Below, in pieces: positions 11,904 through 23,251 of a DNA stretch of 64,000 bases (position 1 is its first letter; every line of letters starts with the position of its first letter). Under the pieces are notes generated by a model, which saw only the letters and a program-made list of their open reading frames with translations, had not been told where the DNA came from and did no database searches. Origin of the DNA: Tetradesmus obliquus (taxonomy: Eukaryota; Chlorophyta; Chlorophyceae; Sphaeropleales; Scenedesmaceae); assembly GCA_030272155.1 (NCBI GenBank), contig CP126195.1:4819001-4883000 (forward strand), given 5' to 3'. A program made the position numbers and the translations under genes.

Positions 11904-12479
11904 ATGCCGGGAAAGTACAATCCGGCAAAGGAGAAGCCTAAGGTCCAGTTGTTGCGTCCTGCAGCTGGTGGTGTGCTGCGAAGCGAGGAGGGAGGGGTCT
12001 ACGCGCCTGTGACCCCTGTGCGACACTTCAGCAAGCCGCGTGCTGTTCCTCACGTCCTTCAGCCCATCGATAAGGCCCGCAAGCGTCGTTGCCTGAAGAA
12101 GGTGCGTCGCGACATCTTCATCAAGCTCAAGCCTGCACCCATCGTGCCCTATCGCCACAAGCTTCCTGCTCCTGGTAACCTTACCTACGAGCAGATCCTC
12201 AAGCGAGCAGAGGAGCTGACTAAGCGTGAGCAGCAGGCTAAGCAGCAGCGCATTCGCCAGGAGTTGAATAGGCGTCTGAGTCTGGCAAAGCAGTCTGTGC
12301 AGCCTGCAGCAGCTTGTGTTGCAGTAGCAGCGAGAGCTGTTCGTGGCTCTCCTGTGTGTGGTGTTGATCGGGTGCCTTGCGATATTAGGTATTCTGAGTA
12401 TTCTAGTGAGTCTGATTGTGATACCGTGAGCTCTGTGTGCTCACCTGTGGCAGCAGACGATTGTGAGTCGATTTGTTAG
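11904..12479 (+). CDS. Retroelement ORF1, unknown basic protein
   Basis: The 191-codon open frame begins MPGKYNPAKEKPKV and is not recognised. It has a very basic stretch (KARKRRCLKKVRRD near residue 60), a probable coiled coil (ILKRAEELTKREQQAKQQRI near 98-117) and a Ser/Asp/Cys-rich acidic tail (SEYSSESDCDTVSS). It lies between the left repeat and gag, where an LTR element normally has only a leader, and its stop is about 345 bp before the gag start. A nucleic-acid-binding accessory protein is possible, but that is inference from composition only. Confidence 0.5.
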   Translation: MPGKYNPAKEKPKVQLLRPAAGGVLRSEEGGVYAPVTPVRHFSKPRAVPHVLQPIDKARKRRCLKKVRRDIFIKLKPAPIVPYRHKLPAPGNLTYEQILKRAEELTKREQQAKQQRIRQELNRRLSLAKQSVQPAAACVAVAARAVRGSPVCGVDRVPCDIRYSEYSSESDCDTVSSVCSPVAADDCESIC

Positions 12480-12824
12480 GTTATCGACTCGAGTTGTTCA
12501 GTGAGCTGTATTGTTGTGTATCGTCTTGTGAGCAGTGTTTATTGTTCAAGATTGTTCTAGTTTGATCTAGAGCAATCGATTGGTGTTCGACAGTATTGAG
12601 AGTCTCGAGATTTGTAGTGTGAAAGTCGTGGAGGTTTCTAGACGATTCTTGTGTAACACAAGGATCAATTGACTTGTGTAGTTGTTGTGAGTCCAGATAC
12701 TTCTTGACTATTCTGGTGTCTTCTGGTGTGTAGAAGTCTCTAGTATTTTCCAGTGTCTACTAGTGTGTTCTGGTATCTTCTGTTGTTCCCGTGTTATCTC
12801 ATCACTGCTCAGTGGTGTGTGACC

Positions 12825-13805
12825 ATGACTACTGTGCCCATGCCTACGCCGCTCACTTTGGAGCAGGCACAGCAGGCAATTAGTGAATTGGTTGCTAAGG
12901 TGCAGCAGTCGGAGCAGCAGATAGTTGGTTTTCAGCTTGGTGCAGCGGCTGCGACTGCTAGTACATCTACTCAGCGGCTGAAGCTTCCAAAGCCGCCTGA
13001 GTCAAATGGCACCAACCCCAGTGCCATCAACTGGTGCTACAAGATGGAGACATACCTTCAGGCCCAAAACACGGACCTGAACCTGCCCAGCACAGTCACC
13101 TATGCAGCCAGTTTCCTGAAGGATTCTGCGCTGAACTGGTGGTTGCGCTGCCAGCAGGAGGTGGCAGCAGGCAAGCGGCAGCCTTTTGCAAACTGGGCTG
13201 TTTTCAAGAAGGAGTTCATCGACATGTTCACCCCGGTGAAGCCAGATTACGACGCACGCAACAAGCTGGACCGTTTGGTGCAGACACGCAGTGTGTTTGA
13301 CTATGCATCACGCTTCAACACGCTGATGCTGGAGCTGCCCAACATGGACGAGGCCGACCGCGTACACTTCTTCATCAAGGGCCTCAAGCCAGAGACCCGC
13401 ATGCACGTGACACTGCACAAACCAGCAACACTGCACGAGGCAGTTGAGCTGGCCATCCAGGCGGATGGTTTGCTGTGGAGTATGCACAAGGGGCGCAAGC
13501 CCCCGCGCTACCCCCAGCGGCCCAACTTCTTGGTGCAGAGGCAGCATGTAGACTCTAGTCCCACACCCATGGAGCTGGGCAGCATGGAGTTGGAGGAGAG
13601 TGGTCAGGCAGAGTTCAACTATGTGCAGGGGAAGCGCAAGACCATCAAGTGCTTCTACTGCCAGCGCGCCGGCCACAGGGCTGCTGACTGCCGCAAGAGG
13701 ATGAGTGACGAGAAGAAGAAGCGGGAAGCGCAGCCCGCAACGCAGCAGCAGCGGCAGTTCCAGGGCAAGGGAGACAAGCCGCCAGGCCGTCGCTCAACAA
13801 ACTGA
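12825..13805 (+). CDS. gag: Retroelement Gag with CCHC zinc knuckle
   Basis: 326 residues from ATG 12825 (context GTGACCATGACT); the frame is open upstream to an ATG at 12753, but the protein pattern begins at 12825. The middle carries a Ty3/gypsy-type retrotransposon gag domain: FLKDSALNWWLRCQQ, FANWAVFKKEFIDMF, RNKLDRLVQTRSVFDYASRF and FFIKGLKPETRMHV. The knuckle CFYCQRAGHRAADC (C-X2-C-X4-H-X4-C) sits near the C-terminus, followed by a basic Gln/Lys tail. Gag packages element RNA in cytoplasmic particles. It ends in a 97-nt overlap with the next frame. Confidence 0.9.
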   Translation: MTTVPMPTPLTLEQAQQAISELVAKVQQSEQQIVGFQLGAAAATASTSTQRLKLPKPPESNGTNPSAINWCYKMETYLQAQNTDLNLPSTVTYAASFLKDSALNWWLRCQQEVAAGKRQPFANWAVFKKEFIDMFTPVKPDYDARNKLDRLVQTRSVFDYASRFNTLMLELPNMDEADRVHFFIKGLKPETRMHVTLHKPATLHEAVELAIQADGLLWSMHKGRKPPRYPQRPNFLVQRQHVDSSPTPMELGSMELEESGQAEFNYVQGKRKTIKCFYCQRAGHRAADCRKRMSDEKKKREAQPATQQQRQFQGKGDKPPGRRSTN

Positions 13806-14593
13806 GTGGCGCGCTTGATGGTCTGGGTCAGTCAACGCGCGCCGAGTCGGCATCACCCCGGACGCCTGATGACCCAAGTGACCAGGTAGTGGGCAGTGAG
13901 CCCCGAGTCCAACCAGCGGCCCCGGGAAAAGCGGGTACCCGTCGGAGGCGGTTGAGGGACCATGAGATCTGGTTGCTCGATGCAGCTGTAATGACTCAGT
14001 TGCTGGACGACTACGGGCCGTTCTCTGTAGACGCCTGCGCTGGTCCTAGCACCGCTCAGGCTAAGAAGTTCTACACAGGCTACTGGACCTTCCGCGAGGC
14101 GAATGTCAGCGGCAAGTCCATATGGCTGAACGCGCCCTTCCGCCGCGCTGGGTTGTTCTTGCGGCACTACCTGGAGTGCAAGAGCAAGGCCCCGGAGAGC
14201 ACTAGTGGGGTCTTCCTTGTGCCAAAGTGGGATCGCGCACCTTGGTGGGGTTTAACCAAGGGCATGACTGTGGTGAAGGAGTTCTCAGTGGGCACCACAT
14301 GCATTCTACGCAGTCCGCCCATGCGTCCTGGTGAGGACTGGGTGGAGATGCCACCGCTGAAGTGGCCATTGGTGGTGCTACGTGATGAGCCTGTGGTGGC
14401 GGAGCAGGCAGCACCTACGGCAGAGTTAGTGGGCTTGCAGCCAACTAGCAACAAGCTGATCAGGTTGCAGGCCAAGTGCCGTGGTGACGTATTGAGCGTG
14501 CTGCTTGACAGTGGGGCTAGTGAGGATTACATCGATCCTGGTACAGTATCGAAGCTCCACCTTTCAGTGCTAAGCTTGAGAGATCGCTTATAG
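13709..14593 (+). CDS. Retroelement pol fragment: Dam-like domain plus truncated aspartic protease (-1 frame)
   Basis: This frame is open from 13709, overlapping gag by 97 nt in the -1 frame, and has no ATG before the domain, so expression by -1 frameshift is the natural reading; no classic slippery heptamer is visible. The first domain (residues encoded about 13960-14240) has FSVDACAGPSTAQAKKFYT and SIWLNAPFRR, resembling phage-type DNA N6-adenine methylases whose catalytic motif is D/N-P-P-Y/F; here it is NAPF, so activity is doubtful. Next comes VLLDSGASEDYIDP, the active-site motif of retroviral-type aspartic proteases. The frame runs into the right inverted repeat and stops at 14593, cutting the protease after about 35 residues. 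Confidence 0.75.
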   Translation, partial: REEEAGSAARNAAAAAVPGQGRQAARPSLNKLSGALDGLGQSTRAESASPRTPDDPSDQVVGSEPRVQPAAPGKAGTRRRRLRDHEIWLLDAAVMTQLLDDYGPFSVDACAGPSTAQAKKFYTGYWTFREANVSGKSIWLNAPFRRAGLFLRHYLECKSKAPESTSGVFLVPKWDRAPWWGLTKGMTVVKEFSVGTTCILRSPPMRPGEDWVEMPPLKWPLVVLRDEPVVAEQAAPTAELVGLQPTSNKLIRLQAKCRGDVLSVLLDSGASEDYIDPGTVSKLHLSVLSLRDRL

Positions 14594-14859
14594 ATCGAAC
14601 ACTTCTTGATGATTAGTACTGAAATCGCACCCCTATATATAGTCGTCTCCAAAATAGTATACTCAATAGAAACATCCAGAGTTAACAATACTAGAAGCAT
14701 CCTGCAAACCTACATCATACCATCTCCGGAGAGATCCAGAAAAACCTTGTACATTCGAGACCAGCCTAGATCATTCGACAACTCACTCGAAGCGACTAGA
14801 ACAATCTCGAAAACAACGACATCTATGAAAACTTACTGCTTTCTATCTTACACCTTACA
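14574..14859 (-). repeat. Right 286-bp terminal inverted repeat
   Basis: It is an inverted copy of 11451-11736. It starts abruptly inside the protease frame at GCTTGAGAGATCGC and ends CACCTTACA next to the GTGTG duplication. In orientation it is a 5' LTR portion facing left. Confidence 0.9.
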
Positions 14860-15276
14860 GTGTGAGGATTTCAGAGCTTGGATTGCAAATCGACGTGTGC
14901 AAGTGCGACTTGCAGAGATCTGCGCCCGGTCAAATGTTGACACTGTGAAATTCATATTACGTTTTAGAAGTGCTGGTTTCTGCGGTGCACCGTACAACAG
15001 CGGTCTGTAGCACATGTCACATGATGTGCAAGTACACCGCCGCTGCATTCGTACAGCTGCACCAGCTACTGATAAATGAACAGGATACATGCCAAGCAAT
15101 ACGCTATGTTATGATTTAGATACTCTTGAGTGTGTGTACAACACGGACTGATCCCCCACGAGGCACGTCAGTCACATTACGCACGCACCTTGGACGTGAC
15201 GGTTTCGCTCCTGACAGAGCTCTGCAGCTCGTAAAGTGCACATAGCCCAGAAGCAGGCATAAAGTCGTCGAATCTG
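14860..15276. other. Spacer between retroelement and plastid-protein gene
   Basis: It starts with the GTGTG duplication. I see no coding frame with family signal; it should hold the upstream promoter region of the next gene. Confidence 0.4.
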
Positions 15277-15283
15277 TATTTAA
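15277..15283 (+). promoter_or_regulatory. TATA-like box of the plastid-protein gene
   Basis: TATTTAA lies 82 bp before the ATG at 15359, a usual distance for a short 5' UTR. Confidence 0.45.
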
Positions 15284-15358
15284 GCTACTCACACTCCGCA
15301 AGCGTGATCCCTGTTCGACTTTGATACCTTTGCAACAGCAGAATCAATCGCACCAGCC

Positions 15359-17616
<2,258 letters not shown>

Positions 17617-18397
17617 GAAGGTGGATGTGCCTGTAGCTGCAACAGCAGCAAGTCGTCCGGCTCAAAGCTGCAGCTGCAGCCCCAACACTCTCTACCATGC
17701 TCAACCAGCAGGCCAGGTTTATACCAGAACAAGCAGAATATGTACAGCTGCTGGCTCTTTGGATGCTCCGAGGCTCAGCCTGAAGGGAAGTAGCTGAAGG
17801 TGACGCTGTAGCTGGCTTTCAAAACTGAAGGTTTTCTTGTGCTGCTGAAGATGAAGAAAGAGAACAGCCACGTGCTGCTGCTGCTGAACATGGACAACCA
17901 GGAGGCTCCAGCAGCACTGATCTGGGGTGTGCAGCCCATAGCATGCAAGAGAGTGGAATGTGGTGGTGGTTGTCTTATGGTTGTGGTTGTGGGTGGGGTG
18001 CAACGGTGACTGTTGCAACGTTGCAACTTGATGCCGTGCAACGACATACTAGGCTGGTGCCTGAGGCATTACGAACAGATTATTATATGAAGTGCGCTTT
18101 GCTTGAAGTATCGCCGTAGCTGCAATTGCACTCGCAGAGTAAAAGGCAGTGAGGCGGCCGCAGCAGCAGGGTGAAACAGCCGTGTGGCGGCCACGCTCAC
18201 CGTGGTATCAGAACAAATTTCTGGCATACCAAATTTCTGGCACTTATCACTGAGACGCGAAGTAGAGGTGCAACTGCGAATGGCGCTGCTTTCAAGCATA
18301 ACCTGACACTCAGGCTGGCCATCATGAGGCGGCGCGCGTACGTCATGAAGCTCAATAGATTTAATGATATTAATACCCTTTTTAAGGTTTACGCCTT

Positions 18398-18463
18398 CGA
18401 CGTCAATAACGACGTTAATAACGACGTGAACAACGACGTTAATTAGTTAACGACGTTAACAAG
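18398..18463 (+). repeat. 12-bp tandem repeat (GTTAATAACGAC)
   Basis: About five units of GT(T/C)AATAACGAC with small changes; it translates as NDVN repeats in one frame, which seems incidental. Confidence 0.75.
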
Positions 18464-18681
18464 CACAGCGTGCCTGCTAGCCAATCGTAGCGAGTGTACC
18501 GCCAAAGCCAAACCCTCTGTCACAGTGTGTCACGCTTCCGCGACTTGCACAGGAGCCGCTTGATCCTGTGTCGTGTACTAGGACCAGCGTTGGTTAAATA
18601 CTTTTTAGAGCACTGAAGCAAACCGTAAAGCTCTGTGCTGGGTGTGGCCCTGCAGTTGAACGTCATCTTCCAAGGCTTTGC

Positions 18682-18701
18682 GCAGCCATCGTGCAAGGGC
18701 T
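18682..18701 (+). promoter_or_regulatory. Box shared upstream of LRR family genes (copy 1)
   Basis: GCAGCCATCGTGCAAGGGCT lies 74 bp before the ATG at 18775. The core GTGCAAGGGCT recurs on the minus strand before copy 2 (36646-36656) and copy 4 (44794-44804), 66-75 bp before their ATGs. It may be a promoter or start-site element kept in the duplications. Confidence 0.45.
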
Positions 18702-18774
18702 GTACCTACGCGAAGGCATATTGGATCAACTTAGTAGCAGCACAAATTTCAATTTGTGCTGGCGATCCGCTGTC

Positions 18775-19430
18775 ATGCAGCAAGATCAGCAGGTGGGCAG
18801 CAGCAGCAGGCTGCTCTTAGCAGCAGCAGTTTCTCATGCTGTCGTAACAGCAGAACGCCAAACCTGTAGGCATCCTACCACGCACGCTACTTTCATGAGG
18901 ACCAGATAATGCATGTTTGAGTTGCGGTGCATGTTCATGCACAGCGTGCCCGGACAACCTCAAGTGCTGCTGCTGTGGCTACAACTGCTTCTTGTTTTAT
19001 GCGTGTTGTGCACTGCCTGCATTGCATGTGCGCCATTGCAGGACGCGGCTCTGGCAGCCCTACTTGTAGCATGTCAGCAGCCAGCATTCATCAGCCACCC
19101 GGCTGTGCTGTGTGCAGCAGCAGCCACATGCAGCGCTCTGAGGCAGGCTGCACAGCAGGGCAGCGGTGGCCACATGGCAATCGTGATTCGCCCGGAAGCT
19201 CCGCTATCTCGCGTGAGCAGCTTTGCGCAGTGGTTCCTGAAGCATGCCGCCCTAGTCAAGAGCCTGTGCATCACAGCAGCAACAGCAGCACAGTACGCAG
19301 TGCCAGAGACTGTTGAGGGCCTGCCGTGGGAGCTCCACTTTGAGGCAGCCAGTCTGCTGCTGCAGAAGGCTGTGCCGCTAGCAGCTAAGCGGTTGGCAAA
19401 AGTAGCAGAAGGCGCAGGGGCAAGTTTGGT

Positions 19431-19470
<40 letters not shown>

Positions 19471-20885
19471 CGGGGCCTGCGCCTGGCCAGCTTCAGCAGC
19501 AACTGGCTAGGCTCACCGCAGCTGTTGGCTGCGCTGTCAGCACACAGCCTGACACAGCTGACCCTGGACCTGGGCTGGCCTGTAGGCTGGAACGTTTCAC
19601 CGCAGCACAAAGTGGATGATGCAGCTGCAGCAGCTGCACTTGCGCGGTTGAGCAGCCTGCAGCAGCTGACGCTGGCAAACACAGATGGCAGGTGCCGCAA
19701 CCCTGCACACTGCGTAGCAGCTGTAGCGGATCTCACCCAGCTGACGTTGCTGGATCTTGCTGATTGCTATGATAGGCAGTGGACATCCAGTGATGATGAG
19801 ATGGGGCTGCAGGCGCTGCTTGCTGGCTTGCTGCAGCTGCGCGTGCTGCGCCTGCCAGCTGACGATGGGGAGTGGCCAGCCCTGAACTTCAGCCACATGA
19901 CGCAGCTGCAGGAACTCAGGAACCACACATGCCCCGTTGTCAGCATCCATGTCAGTGAGGTGCAGCTGCCGCCTCAGCTGCGTCAACTGGAATTTGGAGC
20001 GATGCGCGAGCGGCATCAGCTTGCTGCAGTGGCGCAGCTGCAGCAGCTGCAGGGCCTGACCTTCCTGTGCCAGCTGAGTCCAGATCAGGAGGATCAGGAT
20101 GATCAGGAGCATCAGGAGCAGCCAGACACGCTGCAGCTGCTGCAACCCCTGGCCAAGCTGCCTGTCCTGCAACAGCTGTCCATGGCATGTGACTCGCCGT
20201 GGCTGGCAGCAGCTACGGCACCGGCATGGGTGCAGCTGCAGCAGCTGCATCACCTTATGGTGTGGTGTGCAGCGGCTATGCCAGCAGGGAGCAATGGCAA
20301 GCGATCCGTAGGGGCTTGGCAGCAGGAACCCGCCTCACCAAGCTGGGCCTGCTTGTGATTGTGAAGCAGAGCAGTACACTGGAAGAGTATCTGCATTCTC
20401 CTGAGGAGCCTGTGGATGCATGCGGTGCAGTGGCAGGCCTAACAAGGCTGAGACAGCTTAGCATCTGTTCACCCTTGGTGCCTGGTGATGCTCTGGCACT
20501 GACAGCACTGACGGGCCTCACGAGCCTGGCGCTGGCTAGTGCGGGGGAGGGCGTGGGGGAGGAGGTAGCGGCAGCACTGGCGCGCAGCTGCTGGCAGTTG
20601 CAGCACTTGGACCTGAGCCGCTGCAGCCTGAGCAGCGGTGCGTGCCTGGTTGAGATAGGCCAGTCGACGCAACTGACGCAGCTGCGGCTGGAGGGCAATG
20701 CTGGGGTCACGCGGCAGCGCCTGATGCAGCTGACAGGGCTGGTGCAGCTGCAGCAGCTGGGCGTGAACAGGCAAGGTGATGTGACGGATGAGGCTGTTGA
20801 GAGCTGCTGGCAGCATTGGCTACGGTTGGACAGCAGTGATGGGTTCATGCGACAGTGTGTGATGCAGCCGGCAGGGCTGAGCTAG
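18775..20885 (+). pseudogene. LRR family copy 1, frame broken near 20265
   Basis: The conserved micro-exon 18775-18792 (MQQDQQ) splices to 19042, which opens with DAALAALLVACQQPAF as in the other three copies. LRR-type repeats of the form SLQQLTLANTDG, QLTLLDLAD, QLRVLRLPAD and HMTQLQEL follow, with a poly-Gln run near 19432-19466. Around 20257-20275 homology to the paralogues jumps from one frame to another (LHHLMVW, then YASREQWQAI), equal to a 1-bp loss; the second frame continues to 20885 with GEEVAAALARSCWQLQHLDL and the conserved GDVTDEAVES end. Homology to the longer C-terminus of copy 2 goes on past the stop to about 21059. A sequencing error could also explain the break. Probably a protein-interaction adaptor if expressed. 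Confidence 0.7.
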
Positions 20886-21149
20886 CTGCAGCAGCTGAGT
20901 GTGGAGGGTGGCCTTGTTGAATGGCCTGTATCAAGCTTCTGGAAGTGGCTGCAAGCAGGTGATGCACTCGGCAGTGTGTGGCTGCGTGCTTTGGCAGCAG
21001 GCAACGTCAGCAGTGATAATGGCTGGATGTTTGATCATCAGACGTGGCATGGTTTCTAACAGCAGCAGCTGCATGTGGAGTTTGAGTTCGAGTGATGTTT
21101 GTTGCAGCGCTTGCGCCACATTGGTTGGGTGCACAACCTGCTAGTTGCT

Positions 21150-21180
<31 letters not shown>

Positions 21181-21719
21181 TACGGATGTACATGGTTCAT
21201 GTTGTTCTTATTTTTTACTTGCTGGCTATGCTGAGCTTTGGCTGTATCCCGGGTTCGCTGAGGGGGTGGGGTGGATGCGTTGCTGTTGCCATGCGCAGCA
21301 GCCGATGACCAGCTGTGGGTGGCAACTTGTGAGTAAACTGCTCCGTTGCCCGCAGGCCGTACATTTGCTTTTCTAGGCTACTTTTTGCATGATGTGTGGC
21401 CTGGATAAACGTTCAAGCGCGAAGAGCAAAAACACAATGTTGACAGCAGCACCGCCTGGCACCGCGACAAATTGTAGTTCAAATCCTTGGCAAATCTTGC
21501 GCAACAATACTGTCGGGTTAACGGTGACTGTTTTAGCAATGCTATTGCGAATTGTGTTGCACCGCGGAACCTCTGTGTACATTACTTCACGGTTTCGGGG
21601 CCTGTGCGACTGCTGTGTGCGCCACCGACATTTGCTACGCCCAACGCAAACAATTGATGCTGGAATTGATTCACTGTCGTCCAAAACATGTGGTATCGTT
21701 GTCGGGTTCACGTACCTAG
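20886..21719. other. Spacer between LRR copy 1 and membrane-protein copy 1
   Basis: It holds a remnant of an extra LRR C-terminal segment (20886-21059), a (CAG)9 tract near 21154-21180, and a block near 21599-21640 (GGCCTGTGCGACTGCTGTGT) that recurs in inverted orientation near 33697-33740 before membrane-protein copy 3. Confidence 0.6.
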
Positions 21720-21856
21720 ATGCCTGAGGTACACCCGCAGCACGTTGGGCGTATGGGGCTGCTGCTGCACCTTGGAAGCCTGGAAAATGAGTTCTACGCC
21801 AGCCCCGGGTGCCTCAGGTGCGAAGGCAGCCTTCTCTGCTCTTGCTTCGACGCGGC

Positions 21857-21922
<66 letters not shown>

Positions 21923-23251
21923 CTGCCATCATGCTCAGGAACACAGCATCTTAGAACTATTCTGCGACAGGCTCTGTCTCTCTTCAGCATCACAGCTCAT
22001 ACAGAGACCAATTGCCCTCGGATAAGCCGAGCATCTGCTGCCAGAGCATGTTGCGACCTGCAACTCCACAGCTGCTTAAGCACACCGAAAAGACAGGCAC
22101 AAAAGCAGCACTTTGGCAGGCTTTGCTGCTGTTGCAGGTCATCAACTTCACTCGCGACGCATTTTACTTTAGCACCTCAACAACTCAGAGCACACAACGC
22201 CCTGCATCAGCTGCCACCCAGGCCTGGTGCGTTCCTGCGAACTCCACTGCGTGCGCCTCTCTTTCCCTGCAGGGTCTACACGCGCTGGGATGCGCTGGGG
22301 CTGCTGTATGCAGTGTTCCTGAACACCGCGCTGCTGCGCACGATGCGGCAACACCTGCTCAACCCCGCAGTGTTGCATTACACCCTACAGTGCTCACTCT
22401 ATGTGGTGACAGCCGCAGCGCAGCTGCTGCTGCTGTGGCGTCACCCGCAGCGTCACCAGCGTCACCGCATGCGCATCATCGCTGCACACCGGCTGCTGCG
22501 GCTGGCGTTCACGGCGATGTTAGCAGCAGCAGCAAGCCGGCAAAGCTCATTGTCTGTGCGAGACACCCTCACCAGCAACAGCGGCGATATGTTCCTTGTA
22601 CCCAGCTATTTATGGCTCACGATGCTGCGCAGTTTGCTGGTGGCTCCGCTGGTTGCAATGGCCCATTCCAACTTTGTGGTGCCAGTGCGCTGGGGCATCC
22701 CTTGCCAGCTGCTGACCCTGGTGTTCATGCTGCGAATGTGTAGCTTCCAGCACTGCACCTTGGCGCAGCTGCCGGAGATGCATAGACTGCTGCAGCAGGC
22801 GTGTAACGTAGTCGGCACTGCTGTGCATTGGGGCAGCTTGCTGCTGTGGCGAGGCAGCGCTAGTTCCGCATTGGCAGCAGGCGAGGTGGGGAGGGTGGGT
22901 GCGCCGATGCAGCAGGTCTGTGGTAGCGTTGTGGGTGCGTCGCTGGTGCTGTCGATGTATGCGAATGTGCTGCTGGTGGTGCTGGTGCCATGCTTCCTGC
23001 AGTACAGCATTGAGCGCTCGTTAAAGCGCAGCTTCCTGCAACAGAAGCAGGGGCCTGCTCCAGGCAGCAGCAGGGAGGGGCAGCAGCAGCATCGACCGGC
23101 GGCAGCAGAACAGGCGGCGAAGTTCAAAACTGATTTCCAGCAGCCGTTGATGGCGCTATTGTGTGATGCATTGGTGATTGTGACTGCATGCTTGGCATCG
23201 TGGCATGCATGCATAGCTGCTGCAGCGCACATGCAGAGCACATGTGGTTGA
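21720..23251 (+). CDS. Multi-pass membrane protein, orphan family copy 1
   Basis: Exon 1 (21720-21817) encodes MPEVHPQHVGRMGLLLHLGS and LENEFYASPGCL; it splits an Arg codon and joins exon 2 (22273-23251, VYTRWDALGLLYAVFLN), giving 358 residues. Six or seven hydrophobic segments are visible, e.g. around YVVTAAAQLLLLW, VPSYLWLTMLRSLLVAPLVA, SLVLSMYANVLLVVLVPCFL and ALVIVTACLASWHACIAAAA. A basic cluster WRHPQRHQRHRMR follows one segment and SIERSLKRSFLQQKQ another. I do not recognise the family; two more copies lie at 26510 and 33614. A start further upstream is possible because the ATG follows an AG in all three copies. Location in a membrane is inferred from hydropathy only. Confidence 0.75.
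21858..21920 (+). repeat. (CAG)21 in intron of membrane-protein copy 1
   Basis: Twenty-one CAG units sit 40 bp after the exon 1 donor. The same position holds 23 units in copy 3 (33408-33476, minus strand) and about 6 in copy 2 (26650-26667). Confidence 0.9.

Larger units (their letters stand above)
11451..14859 (+). mobile_element. gag/protease retroelement with inverted LTR-like ends
   Basis: The 3,409-bp element starts TGTAAGGTGTAAG and ends CTTACACCTTACA, its exact inverse. Both sides carry the pentamer GTGTG (11446-11450 and 14860-14864), which fits a 5-bp target-site duplication as made by LTR-retrotransposon integrase. The 5'-TG...CA-3' ends also fit an LTR element, yet the ends are inverted instead of direct. 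Internal coding: an unknown basic protein, a gag with CCHC knuckle, and a -1 frame with a Dam-like domain plus the start of an aspartic protease. Reverse transcriptase, RNase H and integrase are missing, so it is non-autonomous. Near-identical repeats point to recent insertion. The pre-insertion site reads GCACAGTGTG|AGGATTTC. Confidence 0.85.
17617..18774. other. 3' UTR and spacer
   Basis: No gene is recognised. A frame of about 60 codons follows the stop of the plastid protein (TKKVDVPVAATAAS...), but joining it in phase would need another acceptor. A short 12-bp tandem repeat lies at 18398-18463. Confidence 0.4.

Noticed and set aside
11451-14859. Interpretation as a DIRS-type tyrosine-recombinase retroelement
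   Set aside because: Inverted ends and a Dam-like domain fit, but an aspartic protease is present, a flanking 5-bp duplication is present and no recombinase is seen.
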